This document shows, in pieces, positions 22,861-29,507 of a stretch of 30,679 nucleotides of DNA. Every line of letters begins with the position of its first letter. The stretch's first letter is position 1. This stretch comes from Oscillospiraceae bacterium (GTDB taxonomy: Bacteria > Bacillota > Clostridia > Oscillospirales > Ruminococcaceae). Under the pieces are notes generated by a model, which saw nothing but the letters and a program-made list of their open reading frames with translations, searched no databases and was not told the DNA's origin. The DNA lies in the NCBI GenBank assembly GCA_016296485.1, contig JAEDJF010000005.1:1-30679 (forward strand), in the 5' to 3' direction. The position numbers and the translations under genes are program-made.

Positions 22861-22934
22861 GGCAATTGTACCTAAAACGCACCAGTGCTCGCTGCTATCT
22901 GGTGCCAAAAATACACCGACCCCGGTTTAACTTA

Positions 22935-22963
22935 TTGAATATTCAATTCAGAAAATATATAAT
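22935..22963 (+). promoter_or_regulatory. promoter of the EF-hand microprotein
   Basis: TTGAAT at 22935-22940, a 17-bp spacer and TATAAT at 22958-22963. The ATG is about 60 nt downstream. Confidence 0.7.
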
Positions 22964-23022
22964 ATATTTAAAGAAATTTAGAAAATCAGCTGCTCAATCA
23001 GCAGGAAACGAAGGAAGAAATT

Positions 23023-23199
23023 ATGTTTTTTGGCTTTTCCGACAGAGCAGATAGAAATGGCGACGGCAGAGTTGATACCTGGGAAGCCGCCGAGGAGCTT
23101 TACAAATATGATTCTATAATGGGAACAAACATCAGCGGATTTTGTTCCGAAAATAATGACGGTTATTTTGGTTTTGATAGTGAAGATGAAAATTATTAA
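23023..23199 (+). CDS. EF-hand microprotein
   Basis: A 58-aa acidic protein. Residues 10-21 (DRNGDGRVDTWE) form a canonical EF-hand loop: Asp1, Asn3, Asp5, Gly6, Asp9 and Glu12 at the calcium-binding positions. It begins MFFGFSDRA, as in short EF-hand proteins of gut Firmicutes, and ends with an Asp/Glu/Phe/Tyr-rich tail (GYFGFDSEDENY). AAGGAAG lies at 23011-23017 and a promoter at 22935-22963, so it looks expressed. No signal peptide. The function is unknown; the full-length relatives I recall are longer, so it could be truncated. Confidence 0.72.
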   Translation: MFFGFSDRADRNGDGRVDTWEAAEELYKYDSIMGTNISGFCSENNDGYFGFDSEDENY

Positions 23200-23284
23200 A
23201 TGTGTAAATTGGAAAACAAAACAAAAGAAATTTAAAAGTATAATTTCTATTATCACACAAAATAAACGGAGCGTGAGATGTAAT

Positions 23285-23386
23285 ATGAGTAATTTTTTTG
23301 AGCGTGCAAAGAAAATCTTTAGCAATAAAAAAGAAAATCCACGTTTAATAAACGGACATGCTTATGTATTTACAAAAATATCTTAA
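23285..23386 (+). CDS. 33-aa ORF, possibly truncated
   Basis: ATG at 23285 begins a 33-residue frame MSNFFERAKKIFSNKKENPR and LINGHAYVFTKIS. Spacing to a CGGAG motif (about 23267-23271) is poor. The 3' part overlaps, on the other strand, the broken end of the integrase fragment, so a deletion junction probably cuts both. Basic amphipathic start; no family recognised. Confidence 0.3.
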   Translation: MSNFFERAKKIFSNKKENPRLINGHAYVFTKIS

Positions 23387-23518
23387 ATCTTCTTCGTAAA
23401 ACTCTATCGTTCGTTCGGTTAAGTTTTTTAATTTACAGAACTTGATAAAAGATGTTTTGGCATCTTCAAAGGATGTTCTGTTTTGCCTGAAGTTACTTGT
23501 TAATGTTATTTTGCGCAT
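23345..23518 (-). pseudogene. truncated tyrosine recombinase (integrase) N-terminus
   Basis: From ATG at 23518 the minus strand encodes 57 residues. The core FIKFCKLKNLTERTIEFYEE then DLRYFCKYI is the N-terminal SAM-like core-binding domain of phage-type tyrosine recombinases. The frame stops after SMSVY at 23345, so the catalytic domain with its Arg-His-Arg-Tyr residues is missing and was not found elsewhere in the island. GGGAGGC precedes the ATG at proper distance. It lies 100 bp from the intact tRNA-Leu and points into the island, the standard position for the integrase of an element at a tRNA. Confidence 0.8.
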
Positions 23519-23580
23519 CAGATTTGCCTCCCGAAATCTACTAAAAAATCTGGTAAACCAAATCTAGCGCAAATGAAAAA

Positions 23581-23611
23581 GCGAGAAGTAAAAAATGGCT
23601 TTACTTCTCGC
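23581..23611 (-). terminator. terminator downstream of tRNA-Leu
   Basis: GCGAGAAGTAAA (23581-23592), loop AAATGGC and TTTACTTCTCGC (23600-23611). On the minus strand it is followed by TTTTTC. It begins 7 nt beyond the tRNA 3' end. Confidence 0.9.
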
Positions 23612-23617
23612 TTTTTT

Positions 23618-23670
23618 TGGTGCGGGTAACAGGACTTGAACCTGCACGTCGGGGACACCAGATCCTAAGT
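23618..23670 (-). repeat. right attachment-site copy within tRNA-Leu
   Basis: The 53 bp identical to 21199-21251, spanning anticodon loop to CCA. Crossing over within this core would excise 2,419 bp and leave a functional tRNA. Confidence 0.92.
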
Positions 23671-23701
23671 CTGGCGCGTCTGCCAATTCCGCCATACCCG
23701 C
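23618..23701 (-). tRNA. tRNA-Leu (anticodon TAG)
   Basis: Minus strand from 23701: GCGGGTATGGCGGAATTGGC, an anticodon arm CCAGA-CTTAGGA-TCTGG giving TAG, a long class-II variable arm, T arm GTTCAAGTCC and acceptor strand TACCCGC with A and encoded CCA (23618-23620). Intact. It is the target gene of the adjacent island, whose insertion left its 3' part duplicated at 21199-21251. Confidence 0.95.
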
Positions 23702-23731
23702 GTATTTTGCGGGGAAGCCCCGCAAAAACTT

Positions 23732-23760
23732 ATTTTACAATAAATAAACCCTCTTGTCAA
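23732..23760 (-). promoter_or_regulatory. promoter of tRNA-Leu
   Basis: Minus-strand TTGACA at 23760-23755, a 17-bp spacer and TAAAAT at 23737-23732. The short leader contains a GCGGGG/CCCCGC hairpin (23709-23723). Confidence 0.88.
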
Positions 23761-25020
23761 TCAAAGACTGAGCTTTCCCGAATCCAGCATGGACTGGGCG
23801 GCAAGAAGAACGCCCGCCTTCGCGGTGGGATAGGTGAGCCCGCCCTGCATCCAGACAGCGTAGGGCTCCCGAAGGGGAGCGTCGGCGGAAAGCTCGACGG
23901 AAGCGCCGAGGTTGAAGGCTCCCGCCGCCATAATGACCTGGCTGTCGTAGCCGGGCATATCCCAGGGCTCCGGCGTTACGAAGGAGTCGATGGGCGAGCC
24001 GCTTTGGATTCCACGGCAGAAGGCACAGAGCGCCTCGGGGTTTCCGAGGGAGATGGTTTCAATGATGTCTGTTCTGGGCTCGTCATAGCGGGGGCTCGTT
24101 TCAAAGCCGCAAAGCTCAAAAAGGCGGCTGGCGAAAACGGCGGTCTTAACGGCGGAGGCGGTGACGCCGGGGGAGAAGAAAAGTCCCTGATACATCGGGC
24201 GAAGCTCGTTAAGGGTGCAGCCCACCTCGCGCCCGACGCCCGGAGCGGAGAGCCTGTGGGCGCAAAGCTCGACGAATTCGTGCTTGCCGGTGATGTAGCC
24301 GCCGGTGTGGGCGATGCCCGCGCCGGGGTTTTTGATGAGAGAGCCGACGATTATGTCTGCCCCGACCTCGGTGGGCTCGAGCTTGTCAACGAACTCGCCG
24401 TAGCAGTTGTCGGTGACACAGACGGCGTCGGGGTTCGCTTTACGAACGATTGAAAAAATCTTTTTGATGACCTCAATGGTAAGGCTCGGGCGGGTGGAGT
24501 AGCCCCGGGAACGCTGGATATACGCCATTTTTGCGCCCTTGACGGCGGCGGGAATCTCGTCGTAGTCAACGCTTCCGTCCGGAAGGAGGGGAAGCTCCTT
24601 ATAGGTGACGCCGAACTCCTCAAGGGAGCCGACGCCGCGACCGTGAATTACGCCCTGAAGGGTATCATAGGGCGTCCCGGTGAGGGAGACCATAACGTCC
24701 CCCGGGCGGAGGATTCCGAAAAGAACGGTGGAGATTGCGTGGGTTCCGCTCATAAAATTGTGGCGCACCATCGAGTCCTCCGCGCCGAAAACCTGGCTCC
24801 AGACCTGGTCGAGGATCTCGCGCCCCCGGTCGTCGTAGCCGTAGCCGCTGCTTCCGGAAAAGAGGCTCTCGCTGACCCGGTTGTCAATGAAGGCGCGAAG
24901 CACCTTTTCGGAGTTATAGGTTTCAATTTCGCTTATTCTTGCGAAAGGCGCGGCGCAGTCCGCCTCCGCCTTTTCGGCAAGGTCCAGAAGGCGGCTGTCG
25001 ATTTTGAAAAATTCGCTCAT
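23761..25020 (-). CDS. YnbB/aluminum-resistance-like PLP enzyme (methionine gamma-lyase family)
   Basis: A 419-aa PLP-dependent enzyme of the fold-type I Cys/Met-metabolism superfamily, of the branch annotated as aluminum resistance protein or methionine gamma-lyase family protein (B. subtilis YnbB type). Visible features: FSGSSGYGYDDRGRE, the cofactor region VRHNFMSGTHAISTVLFG, the aspartate in VCVTDNCYGEFVD and the PLP lysine in GSLIKNPGAGIAHTGGYI (Lys230). The reaction in this group is not settled. The ATG at 25020 forms an ATGA overlap with the GNAT gene upstream. It is the last gene of the murD-to-ynbB run. No clear terminator follows; the tRNA-Leu promoter begins right after the stop. 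Confidence 0.88.
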   Translation of the reverse strand: MSEFFKIDSRLLDLAEKAEADCAAPFARISEIETYNSEKVLRAFIDNRVSESLFSGSSGYGYDDRGREILDQVWSQVFGAEDSMVRHNFMSGTHAISTVLFGILRPGDVMVSLTGTPYDTLQGVIHGRGVGSLEEFGVTYKELPLLPDGSVDYDEIPAAVKGAKMAYIQRSRGYSTRPSLTIEVIKKIFSIVRKANPDAVCVTDNCYGEFVDKLEPTEVGADIIVGSLIKNPGAGIAHTGGYITGKHEFVELCAHRLSAPGVGREVGCTLNELRPMYQGLFFSPGVTASAVKTAVFASRLFELCGFETSPRYDEPRTDIIETISLGNPEALCAFCRGIQSGSPIDSFVTPEPWDMPGYDSQVIMAAGAFNLGASVELSADAPLREPYAVWMQGGLTYPTAKAGVLLAAQSMLDSGKLSL

Positions 25021-25814
25021 TTCGTTTCTTCCTTTTCGTCGAGATGTAATATGTAGCATTTGCCGGTCTGGGCGAAGCCCAGCCGCTCATAGAGTTTTTG
25101 TACTTTTTCGTTTGCCGGAACGAGCCGGCTTTCCCGGTGCTCATCAAAGAGTATTTTTGAGCACGCGGCGGTGAGGGCGGAGGCGTAGCCCCGGCGGCGG
25201 TATTCCGGAAGGGTCGCAACGGAGGAGATTGCCCCGGCGGACTTTGTCCGCCCACGGATTGTGGCGGTGGAAACGGCTTTGCCGTCAACCTCCACCGTGA
25301 GCACCGTAGTCTGCCCTTTGGCAATGCCGCGCTTTATTTTGAGCATCCAAAGTTCCCTGGAGGGGGCTTCGCCCTCCTCTCCGGCGTTCCAGAGAAGCTC
25401 AAAAGTGCCGTCAAGATTTTCGTTCACCTTTATTTCGAAGCCGGGTTCTTCGGTTTCGGCGGGTTTTGAGCACCGCATCAAGGAAAGCTCCTCCGCCCGC
25501 CCGGGGAAAAGGCTTTTGAGCACCGGGAGCGCTCCCTCGCCGCAGGCGATGCTCTTTATCCCGCTCTCGGCGAGCTTCGTTATGAAAAACAGCATCTCCA
25601 TTCCCGGAAGCCCGGGGCAGAGAAGGGTGATCCTCTTTGAATCCACCTTTACGGCAGAAAGGGGCTTTCCGCCTTCGTCAAGCTCCACCCAGATGTCCAT
25701 CAAATCCGGCTCCGGAAGGAGCGCCGCCCCCTCCGCCATAAAAAGGCAGGCGGTATAGGGCTCCGCTTCCGAAAGCCCGTCCAGAAGGCAAAGGTCGTCA
25801 AGAAGTTTTATCAT
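25017..25814 (-). CDS. GNAT-family N-acetyltransferase
   Basis: A 265-aa protein. The C-terminal half (about 165-262) is a GNAT acyltransferase: AISSVATLPEYRRRGYASAL holds the acetyl-CoA loop RRRGYA, followed by SRLVPANEKVQKLYERLGF. The N-terminal half is not recognised and may be a degenerate second GNAT domain, as in related two-lobed proteins. The substrate is unknown. The ATG at 25814 is chosen because it forms an ATGA overlap with the M42 peptidase gene upstream; the frame extends three codons to a TTG without better signals. The C-terminus overlaps the start of the ynbB-like gene in the same way. Confidence 0.87.
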   Translation of the reverse strand: MIKLLDDLCLLDGLSEAEPYTACLFMAEGAALLPEPDLMDIWVELDEGGKPLSAVKVDSKRITLLCPGLPGMEMLFFITKLAESGIKSIACGEGALPVLKSLFPGRAEELSLMRCSKPAETEEPGFEIKVNENLDGTFELLWNAGEEGEAPSRELWMLKIKRGIAKGQTTVLTVEVDGKAVSTATIRGRTKSAGAISSVATLPEYRRRGYASALTAACSKILFDEHRESRLVPANEKVQKLYERLGFAQTGKCYILHLDEKEETK

Positions 25815-26845
25815 AGCTCGCAAAGCTCCCGGGAGAGGATTTTGAGGAGCGCAAGGGTGTTTTCAAGGTCGGAGAGCCTTACGCTGGCGGCGGGGCTGTG
25901 AATGTACCGCGCCGGGAGCGAAACCGCCGCCGGGCGGATTCCCGCCCTCGTCTTGTGAATGGCCGAGGCGTCGTTGCTGCCGCAGATGCCGTGCTTCGTC
26001 TGCACAGGGATATTTTTCTCCGCCGCAAGGTCGGTGATTTTGCGGTAAAGGTCCATGTCGTAAACCGTTCCCTTATCCATAAAGGAGACAACGGGACCGA
26101 GCCCCTGTTCGCAGACGAATTTGTCCCCGGGGACGTTGGCGACGTCCCCGGCGGTGGTGGCTTCGACAACCACCGCAATATCCGGGTCGGCGCCGAAGGC
26201 GGCGGCGCAGGCGCCGTTGCCGCCGATTTCTTCCCGGGTGGTGAAACAGACGGTGAAGCCGTACTCGGCTTCACCCTTGAGAAGCTCCATTAAAAGGGCG
26301 CAGCCCGCCCGGTCGTCAAGGGCGCGCCCCATGATAAGCCCGTCGCCGAAGGCGGCAAAATCGCTGTCGAAAACCGCCCGGTCCCCGAGGCGGACGAGCT
26401 TTTCAGCCTCCGCCTTGCTGTCCGCACCGATGTCGATATAGAGGTCGTCAAGGTCGGCGAGCTTGTCAAACTCGTCCTTTTCGACAAGGTGAATGGCTTT
26501 GCTGCCGATTAAACCGGGAATTCCGGAATCGCCCACGAGGACGCGCTTTCCGATGGCAACCCGGGTGTCGATACTTCCGACGGCGGCAAAGCGAAGAAAG
26601 CCGCCCTCGTCAATATTCGTGATTATAAAGCCGATTTCGTCCATATGGGCGGAGAACATAAGCTTGCTTTTCGGCTCTTTTTTGCCGAGCTTTTTGACAA
26701 TGAGGTTCCCGGCGTTGTCCGTTTTGATTTCGCAGTCCGGGAAATTTCTGACGTCGCCGTAAATGAGCTCCCGAACGGCGCCCTCGTCGCCGGAGGTGCC
26801 CCGGGCGGTCGAGAGGGTTTCTATATTTTCAAGCAGGGTTTTCAT
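25811..26845 (-). CDS. M42-family metallo-aminopeptidase, copy 2
   Basis: A 344-aa dinuclear-metal aminopeptidase of family M42 (glutamyl aminopeptidase/endoglucanase-like), probably cytoplasmic and tetrahedral in assembly like its relatives. Metal ligands and base are visible in SAHMDEIGFI, ALDDRAGCALLMEL, TREEIGGNGACAAAFG, VVEATTAGD and the C-terminal RYIHSPAASV. It trims N-terminal residues from short peptides. Overlaps at both ends (ATGA with the other M42 gene upstream and with the GNAT gene downstream) indicate one coupled operon. It differs from copy 1 at many residues, so the duplication is old. Confidence 0.94.
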   Translation of the reverse strand: MKTLLENIETLSTARGTSGDEGAVRELIYGDVRNFPDCEIKTDNAGNLIVKKLGKKEPKSKLMFSAHMDEIGFIITNIDEGGFLRFAAVGSIDTRVAIGKRVLVGDSGIPGLIGSKAIHLVEKDEFDKLADLDDLYIDIGADSKAEAEKLVRLGDRAVFDSDFAAFGDGLIMGRALDDRAGCALLMELLKGEAEYGFTVCFTTREEIGGNGACAAAFGADPDIAVVVEATTAGDVANVPGDKFVCEQGLGPVVSFMDKGTVYDMDLYRKITDLAAEKNIPVQTKHGICGSNDASAIHKTRAGIRPAAVSLPARYIHSPAASVRLSDLENTLALLKILSRELCEL

Positions 26846-27867
26846 TCTGCGTCCCCTCCTTCCGTAACGTAGGCGGCGATGAGCCGTCCGACGTTTTTAA
26901 CGTCCTCAACGGCGATTTTCTCAATAACCGTGTGCATATACTGCTGGGGAATTGAGAGCATTCCGCAGCGCACACCGGCGCCAGCCCTTGCAATATCGTC
27001 GGCGTTGGTGCCTGTGGAGCCGCCCATAACTTCCACCTGGTAGGGAATTTCGTGCTTTTGGGCAAGGGAAACGAGCCGCTCGGAAATTTTTCGGTCAAGG
27101 CTCGGACCGAAGCCCACCATAGGACCCTTTTTCATAGCTTTCGCCTCGACCTCGTTCACGTCCGGGGTCTTGCCGAAGCTGACGTCCATTTCGAGGGCTT
27201 CCGTCGGCGCTACGCCGAAAGCGGCCGCCGCCGCGCCCTCGCCGCCGGTTTCCTCCCTCGTTGAGAAAACCGCCGTAAGTCCGCAGGGGAGTTCCTTTCC
27301 TTTAAGAAGCTCCAGCGCTTCAAGAATCGTCGCGCAGCCCGCCCGGTCGTCGAGGGCGGGGGAGGTGACGTAGCCGTCTCCGATGTCGCTCCATTTGCCG
27401 CAGAGCATTACCCGGTCGCCGAGGCGGACGCGCTTTTCGGCTTCCTCTTTGTTAAAGCCGATGTCGACGAAAATTTCCTCACGCTTGGGGTTTTTCTGTT
27501 CGCCGTCGCCCTGAAGGTGGGGCGGAACGGAACAGACGATTCCGAGGTACTCCCCGTCCTTTCCAAGGACCCGGACCCTCGTTCCGCAGATGCTACGCCG
27601 GTCGATTCCGCCGCAGGGCGCCGCCCGGAGGAAGCCCCGGGAGTCGATGTCGGTGACGATAAGGGCGATTTGGTCGATGTGTGCGTCGAGCATCACATGG
27701 CGTCCGTTTTTCTCCGGCGCGACGGTGCAGATGACGTTTCCGAGGCGGTCGAGCCGCGTTTCGCCGTAGGCAGAAAGGAGCTCCACAGCTACGTTCGCCG
27801 CAAGGCGCTCGTCACCGGAGTTTCCGTCCGCAGCGCAAAGCGCGCGCAAAACTTCTTTAGTGTTCAT
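26842..27867 (-). CDS. M42-family metallo-aminopeptidase, copy 1
   Basis: A 341-aa M42 aminopeptidase, upstream neighbour of copy 2. The same ligand set is seen: LDAHIDQIALIVTDIDSRGF, PALDDRAGCATILEAL, STREETGGEGAAAAAFG, EMDVSF and QQYMHTVIEKI. Its third-ligand region (EMDVSF) has aspartate where copy 2 has glutamate, and several pocket residues differ, suggesting different substrate ranges. The ATG follows AGGAGA. It starts 35 nt after the lipoprotein metallopeptidase stop and ends in an ATGA overlap with copy 2. Confidence 0.94.
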   Translation of the reverse strand: MNTKEVLRALCAADGNSGDERLAANVAVELLSAYGETRLDRLGNVICTVAPEKNGRHVMLDAHIDQIALIVTDIDSRGFLRAAPCGGIDRRSICGTRVRVLGKDGEYLGIVCSVPPHLQGDGEQKNPKREEIFVDIGFNKEEAEKRVRLGDRVMLCGKWSDIGDGYVTSPALDDRAGCATILEALELLKGKELPCGLTAVFSTREETGGEGAAAAAFGVAPTEALEMDVSFGKTPDVNEVEAKAMKKGPMVGFGPSLDRKISERLVSLAQKHEIPYQVEVMGGSTGTNADDIARAGAGVRCGMLSIPQQYMHTVIEKIAVEDVKNVGRLIAAYVTEGGDAE

Positions 27868-27902
27868 AAATTTTCTCCTGTATGTTCAATGAATTAAATT
27901 TT

Positions 27903-29477
27903 TTAATTCTGTCCGGCGTTTTCCGCAAGGGTTTTCTGGACCCATTCCTCCGCCGACGGCGAAAGGACGACGCCGTTTTTTATATATTCGTCCCACTCGG
28001 CTTCCACCTCGTCAAAGGTCTTGCCTACGTATTCCGGGGATTTACCGGGGTGGAGAAGAATATTCACAAGGTTTTCCTCGCCGTAATTTCGGGCGACGTA
28101 AGCGCCGAAAGAAACGGTTTCCCGCCCTTTAAGGCTCATAAAATATTTTGGAGACAGTTTCGGGTCAACGCGGTAGCCCATATTTAGCTGGCAGTCAAAA
28201 TATTCCGCCATATCAATGGGCTTTGTGAGCTCGCGACCCGTGATGCTTTTATAGTATTCAGAAGCTTCGTCGCCGTAAACGGCGATAAAGCTTGTATAGA
28301 GCTCATCACAGCCGAAATAGTTGGCAAGGGCTTCGCCGTGCCAGCCCTCAAGGTAGGGGTTGGCGCCGCTGTCGATGCCGAAAATGCCGTCATAGTCGGC
28401 ACAGACGTGGAAAAGGTAGTGGCTGTATTCGTGGGGAATAATTGAAACAGCCACAGCCTGAATATCGAGCTTGCTCGGGGTGAAATATCCACCAAATTCG
28501 CTGGAACTTATATGAATCTCGTCCTTAAAGACGGTTGGAACAAGGTAGTCACCCTCGAAGCCGAAGGCTTCCCGTTGGCGCGAAAGTTTTTGGTCAAGAT
28601 TTTCAAGGGTTTCAATAAGGGTCGAAACCCTTCCCATCCAGTCGCTCTCGCCGGTATATTCCGTAATGGAGTCGGCTTTATAGCTGCTGTCCCGCATAAC
28701 GTCAAGATAGAGGGTCCGCACCCTTAAAGGGCAGCTCCCGCCGCCGTAGGCGAAGCCTACGTAACTGGGCGAAAAGTCCTTTGCGCCCAGAGCCGCGGCC
28801 TTTGCCGCGGCAGCGGCGGTAAATTCACCGTCGCCGGAATAGGGGCGCCCGAGGGATGAATAAATCTCAAGGGAGAGGGCTTTCGCGGCGGAAATTTCTT
28901 CCTCTATGGAGCAAAGCTCCGTAAAGCAGGGGTAGGAGAGGTTAAAAAGCGCGGGCTCTGCGGCGAAAACCTCCGGGTCAAGCTCTGGGGGCTCGTCCTT
29001 CTCCCAGCCGAGCCGGGCGGCAAGGTCATTCGCCAGGGCGTAGCAGTAGCCGTAATTCGTGAAGTCGCCGAAAACCGTCAAAACCGTGGCAATAGCCTGC
29101 TTATAAGTTCCCGCCTCGTTAATTCCGAAATACGCCGTGCGGCTTTCGGAATCGCTTCGGGAGGGGTACTCCGGGAGCACTCTAAATGTAAATCCCCCCG
29201 GAACGTCTTCGCAAAGGGAAGCCAATTTTTTGAGAAGGGCTTCCTCTTTTTCAATGAAGTCCGCCCGTTCTTCAAGGCTTATCTCCGGGCTGAACTGATA
29301 TATATTTTCTCCGGCGGCGGTCTCCTCGTAGTGCATAGGAAAAATGCGGGAGTCGCCGCAGGGCTCCGTATCGACGGTGTAGCCTTCGGTATATTCATAC
29401 GCCGCCTTTTCCGCCCCGCAGCCGCAGAGCAAAAGCGCCAAAACGAGCACAAAGGCGAGAAGTTTATTTAACTCCAT
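27903..29477 (-). CDS. lipoprotein with gluzincin-like metallopeptidase motif
   Basis: A 524-aa exported lipoprotein. The signal segment LLAFVLVLALLLCGC sets Cys20 (or Cys18) as lipid anchor. The C-terminal part has HEYSH (His349, Glu350, His353), with GWHGEALANYF 29 residues further on (Glu382), the spacing of gluzincin-type zinc peptidases in which a Glu is the third ligand. The N-terminal 300 residues are polar and not recognised. It is probably an extracellular, membrane-tethered zinc protease, but activity is not shown. AAAGGAA precedes the ATG. It sits between murD (30 nt) and the two M42 peptidases (35 nt), giving a peptidase-rich operon. Confidence 0.8.
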   Translation of the reverse strand: MELNKLLAFVLVLALLLCGCGAEKAAYEYTEGYTVDTEPCGDSRIFPMHYEETAAGENIYQFSPEISLEERADFIEKEEALLKKLASLCEDVPGGFTFRVLPEYPSRSDSESRTAYFGINEAGTYKQAIATVLTVFGDFTNYGYCYALANDLAARLGWEKDEPPELDPEVFAAEPALFNLSYPCFTELCSIEEEISAAKALSLEIYSSLGRPYSGDGEFTAAAAAKAAALGAKDFSPSYVGFAYGGGSCPLRVRTLYLDVMRDSSYKADSITEYTGESDWMGRVSTLIETLENLDQKLSRQREAFGFEGDYLVPTVFKDEIHISSSEFGGYFTPSKLDIQAVAVSIIPHEYSHYLFHVCADYDGIFGIDSGANPYLEGWHGEALANYFGCDELYTSFIAVYGDEASEYYKSITGRELTKPIDMAEYFDCQLNMGYRVDPKLSPKYFMSLKGRETVSFGAYVARNYGEENLVNILLHPGKSPEYVGKTFDEVEAEWDEYIKNGVVLSPSAEEWVQKTLAENAGQN

Positions 29478-29507
29478 AAGTCCGATATTCCTTTCAGAAA
29501 ATCCGTC

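Larger units (their letters stand above)
21199..23670. mobile_element. small integrated island at tRNA-Leu, recombinase decayed
   Basis: The segment between exact 53-bp copies of the tRNA-Leu 3' part (2,366 bp between the copies) is clearly richer in A+T than the flanks. One end restores an intact tRNA (23618-23701) and the other carries the displaced 3' part, as expected for tyrosine-recombinase integration. Contents from left to right: two related unknown proteins, a tiny hydrophobic ORF, a YolD-like remnant, an EF-hand microprotein, a 33-aa ORF and an integrase N-terminal fragment pointing inward from the tRNA. No replication, capsid or transfer genes are seen. It could be a satellite, a cargo remnant of a larger deleted element, or a mobilisable mini-island. 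Confidence 0.8.

Noticed and set aside
23706..23726. GCGGGG-AAG-CCCCGC hairpin as terminator of the ynbB-like gene
   Set aside because: T-run is on the 5' side on the minus strand; the hairpin sits inside the tRNA-Leu leader.
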